NCBI GenBank assembly: GCA_051252095.1
Contig: JBPOFK010000004.1
Location: forward strand, 81,938 to 145,937
Direction: 5' to 3'
Source: GCA-2401735 sp051252095
Lineage (GTDB): Bacteria > Pseudomonadota > Gammaproteobacteria > Burkholderiales > Methylophilaceae
Length of the DNA: 64,000 bases
In this document: piece by piece, positions 1-7,961 of the stretch
Numbering within the stretch: position 1 is the stretch's first letter
Layout of the letters: every line of letters begins with the position of its first letter
Program-made: the position numbers and the translations under genes
Notes under the pieces: generated by a model
What the model was told of the DNA's origin: nothing
Seen by the model: only the letters and a program-made list of their open reading frames with translations
Database searches by the model: none

Positions 1-2
1 CA

Positions 3-713
3 GAGCTTGGACTTTGCTCACGTCGCGAAGCAGATGAATGGATTGCTAATGGCTGGGTTAAAGTCGATGGTGTCATTATTGACACGCTTGGAACGCGAAT
101 CAGTCCAGATGCTGAAATTGTTGTCAGTGGCTATGCACAAGAACATCAAGCAGAAAATGTCACCATTTTGCTACACAAGCCTGTTGGTTATGTTAGTGGG
201 CAAGCTGAAGATGGCTATCAGCCAGCAATCGTACTGGTACATCCAGATAACGAATGGGTTGATGATTTGCCAAATAACATATCGAATAGAACGTTCCAGC
301 GCAGCTTCTTAAAGGGTCTTGCACCAGCGGGCCGACTAGATATTGACTCGACTGGCTTGTTGGTATTAACACAAGATGGGCGTGTCGCGCGTCATTTAAT
401 TAGTCAAGACTCAACTGTTGAGAAAGAGTATTTGGTTCGCGTAGAAGGGCAGCTCGACGATGAAGGTCTGCAATTGCTTAATCATGGTTTAACCCTTGAT
501 GGTGAACAGCTAAAACCTGCAAAAGTCAGTTGGCAGAATGAAGATCAACTTCGCTTTGTATTACGTGAGGGCAAAAAACGCCAAATTAGACGTATGTGCG
601 AAATGGTTGGTTTACATGTAATTGGTCTAAAACGGGTGCGTATAGGAAGTGTAAATTTAGGTAAATTACCACAAGGTCAATGGCGCTATTTAGGCCCAAA
701 GGAACAATTTTAA
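3..713 (+). CDS. 23S rRNA pseudouridine synthase, RluF/RluB-like (5' end cut by window)
   Basis: Converts a uridine in 23S rRNA to pseudouridine. The reading frame is open from base 3, so the start lies outside the window; an internal ATG at 168 is not the true start. The first visible residues (GLCSRREADEWI...) form an S4 RNA-binding domain. The catalytic domain follows, with GRLDIDSTGLL holding the catalytic Asp and KRQIRRMCE near the C-terminus, both typical of the RsuA/RluB/RluE/RluF family. The short C-terminus and wording of the RRMCE region fit RluF best, but the exact target uridine cannot be decided from sequence alone. It is followed 45 bases later by a yidB-like gene on the same strand. 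Confidence 0.9.
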   Translation, partial: ELGLCSRREADEWIANGWVKVDGVIIDTLGTRISPDAEIVVSGYAQEHQAENVTILLHKPVGYVSGQAEDGYQPAIVLVHPDNEWVDDLPNNISNRTFQRSFLKGLAPAGRLDIDSTGLLVLTQDGRVARHLISQDSTVEKEYLVRVEGQLDDEGLQLLNHGLTLDGEQLKPAKVSWQNEDQLRFVLREGKKRQIRRMCEMVGLHVIGLKRVRIGSVNLGKLPQGQWRYLGPKEQF

Positions 714-757
714 GTTAAGCTTTTAACTTTTATCATATTTAATCACAAAGGGAAGTA

Positions 758-1147
758 ATGGGGATTTTTGATAGCATTGCAGGTACTGTATTAGACCAAA
801 TGGCTGGCGAAAAAGCGGGTACAGCAAAAATGGCCATAGAAATGTTTAACCAATACGGTGGACTCACTGGCGTACTAGCTAAGTTTCAAGAGAGTGGTCT
901 TGCTGACGTTGCAGCATCTTGGGTTGCTAATGGTGAAAATAAACCTGTGTCCTCACAGCAAGTTACAGATGCATTAGGCGCTGATGATATCATGCAGATG
1001 GCAGACAAATTTGGCATTAATCCTAGCGCATTGAGCGGCCAGCTAGCAGAACACTTGCCAAATGTCGTCGATAAAATGACGCCTAACGGTGAAGTGAATC
1101 ATCACTCAAACGACTTATTTAAAGTCGTCATGAGCATGATGAAATAA
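758..1147 (+). CDS. YidB-like protein (DUF937 family)
   Basis: A 129-residue protein of the YidB/DUF937 family, whose biochemical role is not established. It is recognised by the opening MGIFDSIAG, the Gly/Gln-rich segment around residues 32-45 (NQYGGLTGVLAKFQ) and the C-terminal block in which a helix pair (MADKFGINPSALSGQLAEHLP) precedes a PNGEV turn. There is no signal peptide or membrane segment, so it is probably cytoplasmic. The stretch GGGAAG (750-755) just upstream is a fair ribosome binding site. It sits between the pseudouridine synthase and uppP, all on one strand with short gaps, so co-transcription is possible. Confidence 0.8.
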   Translation: MGIFDSIAGTVLDQMAGEKAGTAKMAIEMFNQYGGLTGVLAKFQESGLADVAASWVANGENKPVSSQQVTDALGADDIMQMADKFGINPSALSGQLAEHLPNVVDKMTPNGEVNHHSNDLFKVVMSMMK

Positions 1148-1187
1148 GCTTACTAATACATTCAATTTAATTAACTTCTAAGACACT

Positions 1188-1985
1188 ATGGATTTTATTC
1201 TAATACTTAAAACAATTGTGATGGGGCTCGTTGAGGGCGCAACTGAGTTTCTGCCAGTCAGTAGTACTGGTCATCTGATTATCACAGCAGACTGGCTTGG
1301 CTTTTTAAGCAAAGAGAAACGTGATGTGTTTGAAATTATCATCCAGTTAGGCGCCATTCTTGCAGTCGTATGGCAATATCGCGTCAAAGTAACGCATGTT
1401 GTTTCGCATTTAAATGAAGAAAAATCACGCCAGTTAGTAATGAATCTGTTCATCGCATTTTTACCACTAGCACTTATCGGATTATCCTTTCATCATCAAA
1501 TTAAAGCGTTATTATTTAACCCAAAGTCTGTTGCTATTGCATTGATTGTTGGTGGCTTTATTATCTTATGGATTGAGAAAAAACTGCCCAAAGTGACGAT
1601 TTATTCGGTTGACGATATGGATTGGAAGTTGGCATTAAAAGTTGGCTTTGCGCAAGCCATTGCATTGATACCAGGTGCTTCTAGAGCAGCATCAACTATT
1701 ATGGGAGGTATGATTTTTGGCTTATCACGCACCGCGGCGACTGAGTTTTCATTCTTCTTAGCAATACCAGTCATGTTTGCGGCAACAGTGTTTGATCTCT
1801 CTAAAAGCAGAGACTTACTTGAAGCAAATGATTTACTCATTTTCTTCATTGGTTTTGTAACCGCGTTCATCGCTGCATTAATCGTTATCAGAGTGCTGAT
1901 TCGCTATATTGCGCATCATGATTTTACCCCATTCGCATGGTATCGTATTGTGTTTGGCGCTATTGTGCTTTTTTATTATTGGTAA
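1188..1985 (+). CDS. uppP: Undecaprenyl-diphosphatase UppP (BacA)
   Basis: An integral membrane phosphatase that recycles undecaprenyl diphosphate to the monophosphate, the lipid carrier for peptidoglycan and other envelope glycans; it is linked with bacitracin resistance. At 265 residues it has the family's usual length. Two signature motifs are intact: EGATEFLPVSSTGH (residues 16-29) and PGASRAAST (162-170, with the catalytic-region Arg166). About eight hydrophobic segments are visible, including residues 84-100, 115-129 and 212-232. It lies 40 bases after the yidB-like gene and is followed by asmA. Confidence 0.97.
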   Translation: MDFILILKTIVMGLVEGATEFLPVSSTGHLIITADWLGFLSKEKRDVFEIIIQLGAILAVVWQYRVKVTHVVSHLNEEKSRQLVMNLFIAFLPLALIGLSFHHQIKALLFNPKSVAIALIVGGFIILWIEKKLPKVTIYSVDDMDWKLALKVGFAQAIALIPGASRAASTIMGGMIFGLSRTAATEFSFFLAIPVMFAATVFDLSKSRDLLEANDLLIFFIGFVTAFIAALIVIRVLIRYIAHHDFTPFAWYRIVFGAIVLFYYW

Positions 1986-2052
1986 ACTTTACAGCTAAAT
2001 AGTTATCCAAGTGTTTACAGACTACAATAAATAAGTAAATGGAGGAGGATAA

Positions 2053-4752
2053 ATGAACAAATATTTAAAATATGCCGCTATTGCCATAGGTAGCTTTATA
2101 GTCATCCTTCTTCTGATTATGGCCTACTTTGCTGCAACGTTTAACCCTAATGATTACAAACAGCAAGTCATTGATTTAGTTAAAGAAAAAAAAGAGCGAA
2201 CACTCACTATTGATGGTGACATCAGCCTAAGCTTCTGGCCAAAACTAGGCGCAAATCTTGGTAAAGTCTCCATTTCTGAGCATCAATCCGATAAAGAGTT
2301 TGCCGCAATCAATAGTGCAAAAGTTGCGCTCGCGGTTTTACCTTTATTGAAAAAATCACTGGTCGTCGATACGATTTATATTGATGGTGCTAAAGCTAAT
2401 ATTGTGAAATATAAAGACGGTACGACTAACTATGATGACCTGATGAGCAAAGATGAATCCGAGCCGTCAGATATCAAATTTGATGTGCAAGGTGTCAATA
2501 TCACAGACTCTTCAGTCAATTACACCGACGAAGCGCAAGCGGCTAACTATCAAATTAGTGAATTTAATATGGAAGCCGGTCATATCGCATTAGGTGAGCC
2601 TTTTGATCTCAATACGAGCTTTCATATTCAAGCCAATAAACCAGTCATTTCCGTTGACACCATTGTAAAAGGCAATTTTTTATATGACCCAGATAGTAAA
2701 CGCTTCAAAGTTGCTGGCTTAGACAGCAGCATTCAAGGTGATTTACTAAACGGTAAAAATATCGATATTCAAGCAACTGGCGATATTGATGCGCAAACTG
2801 AGAGCAAGGAGTTTTTGGTTGATGATTTAAAATTTGCCCTTACTGGTGATTTTGATGGTGTTAAACAATCTGTCAATTTAGCGGCACCTGCTATCAGCAT
2901 TGAAAAAGACAATGTTAGTAGCAATAAAGTCACTGTTAGCTTGGTACAAAACAAAGCCGATGGGGATTTAAAAGTAAATATGGTGCTTGCTGATATGAAA
3001 GGCTCACCTAAAGCGATACAAAGTAGCGGCATCACAGGCGACTTATCAATTGAGCAAGGTAACCGTAAAGTCACTGGAGAATTTTCATCCCCATTTACTG
3101 GCAATATAGATGCGCTTATATTTGATATTCCTAAATTGGTGGGTAAAGTCAATATTAAAGATCCAAGTCTGCCAAATGGTGCGATGCAGGGCACGTTTAA
3201 CCTCAGCACCCACGCTGATATTAATAATGAGCTAGCGGATAGCAAGTTCGATTTGGTGTTTGCAGATACTAAACTCAATGGTGATGTAGCCGTCAAAAGC
3301 TTTAAGCAGCCGAATGTTAAATTTAATTTAAATGCGGATACATTAGATCTGAATAAACTGTTAGGTGCGCCTCAAAAGACAAAAAAAGATTCTGAAGCAA
3401 AAGCAAGTAAGCCAGCCGATTTATCTGCGCTCAAGAGCTTGCTATTAGATGGGAAAATCAACATCAATAGCATTCTTTATGATAGGCATAGAATCAGTGG
3501 ACTGAACCTAGCCTTAACAGCAGATGGTAAAAAATTGGCTGTTAATGGCCTGAACGTAAAAGTGAATGAAAGCCAAGTTAAAGGTGCACTCAGTATCAGC
3601 CAGTTTGCAAACCCTTTGTATACGTTTGATCTTGATATAGACCAATTGAATCTGAATGATTACATCAGTGAAGCGCCTGCCGACACAAAGTCAACAGGGG
3701 ATGAAGTCATTGATTTGACCGCCTTAAAGGCGTTAAATGCGAATGGCTCAATACGTATTGGCAAACTCAATTATGGCAAAACAAAAGTCTCTAATGTGCG
3801 TATTGATTTGAAAGCGGATGATGGCGTGGCAACACTTTCACCTCTCTCAGCCAACTTGTATAACGGCACAATGAAAGGCTCGCTTAGGCTAGATGCGCGC
3901 ACTACGCCTGATATTGCTTTTAAGCAAACCATGACCAGCATATCTATTGGGCCTTTATTACAAGACAGTATCAATAATGACATGCTATCAGGCACTGGCA
4001 CACTCAATGTTGATGTGAATACCAAAGGTAATACAGTCAATACCTTTAAAAAAAATCTAGCAGGCACTTCTTCTCTCGCGTTAGCGGATGGTGCTATTAA
4101 AGGCATTGATATTGCTGGCCAAATACGTGGCATTAAAAATAAAGTAAATATGCTCAAGGGCGAAGCCGCAGAAACCGATTCAGATGACACTAAAAAAACC
4201 GATTTCAGTGAGCTAACTGCCAGTTTTACGATTAAAGACGGTATTGCCCATAATGAAGATTTAGCCATGAAAGCACCCGTTTTGCGCTTAGCAAAAGGCG
4301 ATAGCCGTGGCGACATTAATATCGGTGCTGAAACCATTAATTACACCGCAACACCCACCATCGTTAAATCCATTAAAGGGCAAGGTGGTGAGAATTTAGA
4401 TGAGCTGGCTGGCATCGCCATACCACTCAAAATATCTGGTACATTTACGAATCCAAAATTTGGACTGGATACCAAAGCAATTGCCACAGGCTTAGCCAAA
4501 GCAAAAGTATTGGAAAAAGCAGGTGGTGAAAAGGGCGCTGCTGTACAAGAATTGTTAGAAGGTGATAATAAAGTTGATGCACTCAAAGGCTTACTCGACA
4601 AGAAGAAAAAAGGCGCTGAGACCGAAAGCACAAGCAATGCAGATAGCGCAGACGATGCAGCAAAACCTGCCACTGAATCAGCTGCGGAAGAAAAACCAAA
4701 ATCTGTAGAAGATAAAGCCAAAGAAGGACTCAAAGACCTTCTCAAGTTTTAG
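2053..4752 (+). CDS. AsmA family inner-membrane-anchored protein
   Basis: An 899-residue AsmA-like protein, a family of bridge-like envelope proteins connected with outer-membrane assembly and phospholipid transport. One N-terminal membrane helix (about residues 7-29) is followed by FNPNDYKQQV and GDISLSFWPKLG, which are typical of the AsmA N-terminal domain. A long beta-rich periplasmic region with repeating DL-N-N patterns follows, and the AsmA C-terminal domain lies about residues 600-820. The last 50 residues are a low-complexity Ala/Glu/Lys/Ser tail. A strong ribosome binding site, GGAGGAGG (2041-2048), precedes the ATG. mutY starts 12 bases after its stop, so the two are probably co-transcribed. 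Confidence 0.93.
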   Translation: MNKYLKYAAIAIGSFIVILLLIMAYFAATFNPNDYKQQVIDLVKEKKERTLTIDGDISLSFWPKLGANLGKVSISEHQSDKEFAAINSAKVALAVLPLLKKSLVVDTIYIDGAKANIVKYKDGTTNYDDLMSKDESEPSDIKFDVQGVNITDSSVNYTDEAQAANYQISEFNMEAGHIALGEPFDLNTSFHIQANKPVISVDTIVKGNFLYDPDSKRFKVAGLDSSIQGDLLNGKNIDIQATGDIDAQTESKEFLVDDLKFALTGDFDGVKQSVNLAAPAISIEKDNVSSNKVTVSLVQNKADGDLKVNMVLADMKGSPKAIQSSGITGDLSIEQGNRKVTGEFSSPFTGNIDALIFDIPKLVGKVNIKDPSLPNGAMQGTFNLSTHADINNELADSKFDLVFADTKLNGDVAVKSFKQPNVKFNLNADTLDLNKLLGAPQKTKKDSEAKASKPADLSALKSLLLDGKININSILYDRHRISGLNLALTADGKKLAVNGLNVKVNESQVKGALSISQFANPLYTFDLDIDQLNLNDYISEAPADTKSTGDEVIDLTALKALNANGSIRIGKLNYGKTKVSNVRIDLKADDGVATLSPLSANLYNGTMKGSLRLDARTTPDIAFKQTMTSISIGPLLQDSINNDMLSGTGTLNVDVNTKGNTVNTFKKNLAGTSSLALADGAIKGIDIAGQIRGIKNKVNMLKGEAAETDSDDTKKTDFSELTASFTIKDGIAHNEDLAMKAPVLRLAKGDSRGDINIGAETINYTATPTIVKSIKGQGGENLDELAGIAIPLKISGTFTNPKFGLDTKAIATGLAKAKVLEKAGGEKGAAVQELLEGDNKVDALKGLLDKKKKGAETESTSNADSADDAAKPATESAAEEKPKSVEDKAKEGLKDLLKF

Positions 4753-4763
4753 CCATTAACGCT

Positions 4764-5807
4764 ATGAGCGCGTTATCGCATGCCGTCATTCGTTGGCAAA
4801 AAGAGCATGGCAGGCATGATTTACCGTGGCAAAACACCCAAGACCCTTACGCCATTTGGGTTTCGGAAATCATGTTACAGCAAACACAAGTCACAGCTGT
4901 TATTGGTTATTATGCCCACTTTATGGCTCGCTTTCCTTCCATTGCCGCATTAGCTGAAGCCTCACAAGAAGAAGTATTACAGTATTGGAGCGGCTTAGGT
5001 TACTACTCGCGTGCGCGCAATTTACATCATGCTGCACAAATCATTGTTGATGATTTCAATGGCAGATTTCCACAACAATTTGAAGACATTATCAGCTTGC
5101 CCGGTATTGGCCGGTCTACTGCAGCAGCCATTTCGACCTTTGCTCTCAATAAACCGCAACCGATATTAGATGGCAATGTAAAACGCGTTTTTGCACGTTA
5201 TTATTTATTGGAAGGCTGGACAGGCAGTCCTGCTATACAGAATAAATTATGGTCAATTGCCGAGCAAGAAAACCCGACTGAGGATGCCATAGCCTACACG
5301 CAAGGTCTCATGGATCTTGGCTCATTAATCTGCACGCGGTCTAAGCCCAAATGCACGCAGTGCCCACTAAACGACAACTGTAAAGCATTAGCCCATCACA
5401 AAACCAATACACTACCTAGCCCTAAACCAAAAAAAGTATTGCCTCAAAAAGAAACTACCATGCTGATTATCCGCATGGGCAAAGAAGTCTTGCTAGAAAA
5501 ACGCCCGCAAAAAGGCATTTGGGCAGGATTATGGAGCCTGCCAGAAATCAGCATGAATGCCATTGCACCCGAAGCAGCAAAACAACAATTTGGCTTAGAA
5601 ACAGAATCCGAAGAAACGCTGCCAATCATGAACCACGCATTCACCCATTACAAACTGGCGATTACACCACAACCACTTACCGTTATCATTACAAACAAGC
5701 TAACAACACCCAATGCAATTTGGATGCCCATTGAAGATGCCATTGGTGCGGCTATTCCAACCCCAGTTAGAAATATACTATTACAACTAAGCCAACAACC
5801 GACTTAA
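4764..5807 (+). CDS. mutY: A/G-specific adenine DNA glycosylase MutY
   Basis: Removes adenine mispaired with 8-oxoguanine in DNA. The 347-residue protein has every expected element. Catalytic Glu35 lies in EIMLQQTQV, the helix-hairpin-helix is LPGIGRSTAAAI (112-123), and catalytic Asp136 lies in LDGNVKRV. Four cysteines for the 4Fe-4S cluster have the C-x6-C-x2-C-x5-C spacing (190, 197, 200, 206). The C-terminal NUDIX-like 8-oxoG recognition domain starts about residue 230. The last 21 bases overlap the convergent 3' end of the integron integrase gene, so the integron abuts mutY directly. Confidence 0.97.
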   Translation: MSALSHAVIRWQKEHGRHDLPWQNTQDPYAIWVSEIMLQQTQVTAVIGYYAHFMARFPSIAALAEASQEEVLQYWSGLGYYSRARNLHHAAQIIVDDFNGRFPQQFEDIISLPGIGRSTAAAISTFALNKPQPILDGNVKRVFARYYLLEGWTGSPAIQNKLWSIAEQENPTEDAIAYTQGLMDLGSLICTRSKPKCTQCPLNDNCKALAHHKTNTLPSPKPKKVLPQKETTMLIIRMGKEVLLEKRPQKGIWAGLWSLPEISMNAIAPEAAKQQFGLETESEETLPIMNHAFTHYKLAITPQPLTVIITNKLTTPNAIWMPIEDAIGAAIPTPVRNILLQLSQQPT

Positions 5808-6758
5808 TGGGCTCTGCACCCCATCTGCACCTTGTTTTAGAATATGAGTATAAATCTCAGTCGTTTTTACATCGCTATGACCTAACTGCTGCTGAACAGT
5901 TCTAATGTCTGCTCCATTTTTAAGTAAATGGGTTGCAAAAGAATGGCGTAAAGTATGTGAACTAACCTGTTTCAAAATACCAGCTTTGCTAGCGGCCTTT
6001 TTAATCGCTTTGTTAATTCCGCTTTCATCAATATGATGCCTTCGAATGAGCCCAGCCTCTGAATCAACACTCAACTTGTAAGACGGAAATAAGTACTGCC
6101 ATGGCAAACTTTTATTTGCATTTGGATATTTGCGCGCTAGAGCATCTGGCATCCAAACACCTGCATATTCCTTATTGGTCAAATCATCAGCAAGATAATG
6201 TTCAACCTTTTGTATTTGCCGCTTTATAGCAGGAATGAGCTCTGGCGCCAATGTTGTTAAGCGATGTTTAAAGCCTTTGCCATTCCATACCTGAATTTGT
6301 TTCAAATCACAATCTACATCTTTAACACGCAAACGAACAAGTTCCATCCGTCTCAAACCTGACCCATAAAGCAAACTAATTGGTAATTTATTTGCTGCTT
6401 CAACATGTTGCAAAAGCAACATAATTTCAGCACCTGTTAATACAGATGGCAACTTAGGCTGTCGTTTAACACGCACAAAAGCTGAAACATCAGTTAAAGG
6501 CCGTTCTAAAAACTTGTTATACAAAAACACCAATGCATTCAGTGCTAACTTTTGTGTACTCATAGACACACTACGGTTAACCGCCAAATGCGTTAGAAAT
6601 GCTTTTACATGGATTTCAGTTAGATTCTCTGGATGCTGTTTAGCATGAAAATTGATATAAGCACGTATCCATACCAAATAACTATCGATTGTGCGTTTGC
6701 TATAACGCCGCACCATCATATACTCTCTAATTGATTGCAAAAATGGAGATTTTTTCAT
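5787..6758 (-). CDS. intI: Integron integrase IntI (tyrosine recombinase)
   Basis: Site-specific recombinase that inserts and excises gene cassettes at attI and attC. This 323-residue protein has an N-terminal SAM-like DNA-binding domain (about 1-90) and a catalytic domain with Arg136, a Lys about 161-164 (GKGFKHR), His268 and Arg271 in HTLRH, His294 and nucleophile Tyr303. The integron-specific insertion is present about residues 206-226 (ALARKYPNANKSLPWQYLF) and separates IntI from XerC/XerD. The ending GADGVQSPLSRL also matches IntI proteins. All catalytic residues are intact, so it could be active. Its 3' end overlaps mutY by 21 bases; cassettes read away from it on the other strand. Confidence 0.95.
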   Translation of the reverse strand: MKKSPFLQSIREYMMVRRYSKRTIDSYLVWIRAYINFHAKQHPENLTEIHVKAFLTHLAVNRSVSMSTQKLALNALVFLYNKFLERPLTDVSAFVRVKRQPKLPSVLTGAEIMLLLQHVEAANKLPISLLYGSGLRRMELVRLRVKDVDCDLKQIQVWNGKGFKHRLTTLAPELIPAIKRQIQKVEHYLADDLTNKEYAGVWMPDALARKYPNANKSLPWQYLFPSYKLSVDSEAGLIRRHHIDESGINKAIKKAASKAGILKQVSSHTLRHSFATHLLKNGADIRTVQQQLGHSDVKTTEIYTHILKQGADGVQSPLSRLLA

Positions 6759-6835
6759 TTTATTTTTCTCACCATAAATTAAGTGGGATTGAACCCTACT
6801 AAATTATATACACATATATACTAAAATAAAAATAA

Positions 6836-6864
6836 TTGTCTTATAACAGATAATTAGTTATATT
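6836..6864 (+). promoter_or_regulatory. Candidate cassette promoter (Pc-like)
   Basis: TTGTCT (6836-6841) and TATATT (6859-6864) are separated by 17 bases, a good sigma-70 arrangement reading toward the cassettes, with a predicted start near 6871. In many integrons the cassette promoter lies inside intI or between intI and attI. The spacer contains an inverted copy of the attI core (6840-6849). The promoter is inferred from sequence only. Confidence 0.5.
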
Positions 6865-6910
6865 TCCATTTATGAAAAATAAATTAAATGGGTTTCCCCA
6901 TAATATAGAT

Positions 6911-6933
6911 ATATAGGACGGCGTCCTGTATAT
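6911..6933. repeat. Inverted repeat in the attI leader
   Basis: AGGACG (6915-6920) and CGTCCT (6922-6927) form a perfect 6-base inverted repeat around a single G. The flanking ATAT (6911-6914) and ATAT (6930-6933) extend the symmetry, with a one-base offset on the right. It lies just before the attI core and in the predicted 5' untranslated region of the first cassette. It could be a protein-binding site or an RNA hairpin; nothing in the sequence decides between them. Confidence 0.6.
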
Positions 6934-6937
6934 CAGA

Positions 6938-6947
6938 CTGTTATAAG
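6938..6947 (+). other. attI core site (crossover 6940/6941)
   Basis: CTGTTATAAG lies 12 bases before the first cassette start codon. The G^TTATAA core resembles the G^TTAGAAG cores that end both attC sites, and it sits at the junction where integron leader and first cassette should meet. A perfect 10-base inverted copy lies at 6840-6849. Other IntI-binding repeats of attI were not identified. Confidence 0.6.
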
Positions 6948-6952
6948 TCATT

Positions 6953-7405
6953 ATGAATATCATCGAGAACTCCAAAGAATATCTAAATGATTTTATCCGT
7001 CTCAATGAGGAATGGATTAGCCATTATTTTGCAATTGAAGAAACTGACAGAAACTTAGCCGCCAACCCCTTCAAAATCGTTGAGGATGGCGGCTATATTT
7101 TTTATCTAATCTCGAAAAGTAATGTCGTTGGAGTATGCGCACTGTTTAATGATGGTAACGGCGTGTATGAGCTTGCAAGAATGGCTGTTTCTCCTGAATA
7201 TCACGGCAAAGGTTACGGAAACTTGCTAATTGAGCATTGCCTTTTAAGGCTCAAAGATATTAACGCTAAAAACGTTTATTTGGTTTCAAACACTAAGCTA
7301 GGCGCTGCTATAGGATTATACAAAAAACACGGTTTTCAAACTGTTTCAAAGGGGCCACACCCTGTATATTCAAGGGCAAATATAGTCATGGAGCGTCATG
7401 TCTGA
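6953..7405 (+). CDS. Cassette-borne GNAT family N-acetyltransferase
   Basis: A 150-residue protein with the acetyl-CoA-binding signature of the GNAT fold: MAVSPEYHGKGYGNLLIEHCL at about residues 82-102, matching the Q/RxxGxG/A loop, and a C-terminal GLYKKHGF segment. The substrate cannot be named; GNAT enzymes are frequent integron cargo and can act on small molecules, proteins or antibiotics. The start codon is only 12 bases inside the cassette and has no convincing ribosome binding site, as is common for first cassettes. The TGA stop overlaps the left end of attC1, the usual compact cassette design. Confidence 0.85.
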   Translation: MNIIENSKEYLNDFIRLNEEWISHYFAIEETDRNLAANPFKIVEDGGYIFYLISKSNVVGVCALFNDGNGVYELARMAVSPEYHGKGYGNLLIEHCLLRLKDINAKNVYLVSNTKLGAAIGLYKKHGFQTVSKGPHPVYSRANIVMERHV

Positions 7406-7494
7406 TAACAAGTCAATCAACTACGCGCCTTCGGCGCCAGACAGCTAAAAACGTGGCTTCGCCACAACGCTGCCAGTTATTGAGGCGTTAGAAG
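7403..7494 (+). other. attC1 recombination site of the GNAT cassette
   Basis: The site starts TGATAACAAG and ends GCG^TTAGAAG. TCAATCAACT near the left pairs with CAGTTATTGA near the right except for one unpaired C, matching the paired L boxes with an extrahelical base seen in real attC sites. The centre holds two extra hairpins: GCGCC-TTCG-GGCGC-like (7425-7438) and GTGGC-TTC-GCCAC (7453-7465). The length of about 92 bases is within the attC range. Confidence 0.85.
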
Positions 7495-7542
7495 GCTACC
7501 AATGTTCGAGTTCATCAAGTATAAAAATTATTCGCAATCTGA

Positions 7543-7713
7543 TGGGATGATTTTAAGATTGGCTTAAAGCATAGCAATGAATTTGAAAAGATTGCTATCT
7601 ATGGAAATAAAAACTGGCAAAAATTTGCCTCTAAAATTGCTGATTGGTTCATCTCTGGTGAAGTACAATATTTTGATCATGGTGATGAAGCAATCAAATG
7701 GCTTGAGGAGTAA
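7543..7713 (+). pseudogene. Truncated SpoIIAA-like (STAS) protein gene in cassette 2
   Basis: From 7543 the frame reads WDDFKIGLKH, then a KIAIYGNKNWQKFASKIAD segment, and ends WLEE before TAA. This matches the C-terminal half of the SpoIIAA-like/DUF3478 family (WEDxKFGLKH, then a K/W-rich helix and a final DEAxxWL). A TGA stop lies immediately upstream in frame, and the bases before it in the cassette (from 7502) read in another frame, so the N-terminal half is missing or frameshifted. The gene is therefore broken, probably before or during cassette formation. Confidence 0.7.
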
Positions 7714-7764
7714 AATAACAAGTCAAATCACGCAGACACAGTAGCGCTAAGCTGGCGTTAGAAG
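7711..7764 (+). other. attC2, short and degenerate
   Basis: The left end, ATAACAAGTCAA, repeats that of attC1 and the right end, GCG^TTAGAAG, is identical. Only about 54 bases lie in total, and the inner right box (TTATTGA in attC1) is absent. A central TAGCGCTA palindrome remains. Strand pairing would be much weaker than in attC1, so its activity is doubtful. A second core-like GCGTTA follows nine bases later at 7765. Confidence 0.65.
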
Positions 7765-7780
7765 CGTTATATCTTTCTGA

Positions 7781-7927
7781 ATTTTTCGCCATGATCATTA
7801 CTATATTGAAAATATTATTAGCAATTTACCAGCATCAACAATCAATGATAAAGTTAATATAAACTTTAACTATTGTGGATGCATTCTGTCCGCATCACGT
7901 GAAATAGTTTTGTGCTATAAACAGTAA
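7781..7927 (+). pseudogene. C-terminal remnant of an unknown cassette gene
   Basis: An open frame with no start codon runs from 7781 (just after an in-frame TGA) to TAA at 7925-7927. It encodes a protein-like tail including IENIISNLPASTINDKVN and CGCILSASREIVLCYKQ. It lies after the attC2 crossover, where a third cassette would begin. No family is recognised. It may be the tail of a cassette gene whose 5' part was deleted; chance openness cannot be excluded in 49 codons. Confidence 0.3.
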
Positions 7928-7961
7928 ATCCTTAACATGCAAACCTCTTTCAGGAGATACA

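Larger units (their letters stand above)
5787..7927. mobile_element. Small chromosomal integron (intI, attI, two cassettes, remnant)
   Basis: The classic integron arrangement is visible. An IntI-type tyrosine recombinase is on the minus strand, and a leader with a candidate promoter and attI core is followed by cassettes on the plus strand ending in G^TTAGAAG cores. Crossover points inferred from the core triplets are 6940/6941, 7487/7488 and 7757/7758, giving cassettes of 547 and 270 bases. Beyond 7758 only a gene remnant is visible and the next attC cannot be recognised, so the right edge is uncertain. The stretch 7406-7961 has no intact gene: it holds attC1, a SpoIIAA-like fragment, attC2 and a C-terminal remnant. 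The array is very short for a chromosomal integron. Confidence 0.85.

Noticed and set aside
3771..4745. Long minus-strand open frames opposite the asmA gene
   Set aside because: They lack ribosome binding sites and family features and mirror the coding of the strongly supported AsmA frame.
6920..6945. Possible LexA/SOS box before the integron integrase
   Set aside because: CTGT is present twice, but no CTGT-N8-ACAG arrangement exists, so SOS control is not supported.
7890..7908. CACGTG-containing sequence resembling parS upstream of the oxidoreductase gene
   Set aside because: It matches the 16-base parS at only 12 positions and lies 54 kb from parB; the right arm alone is similar.
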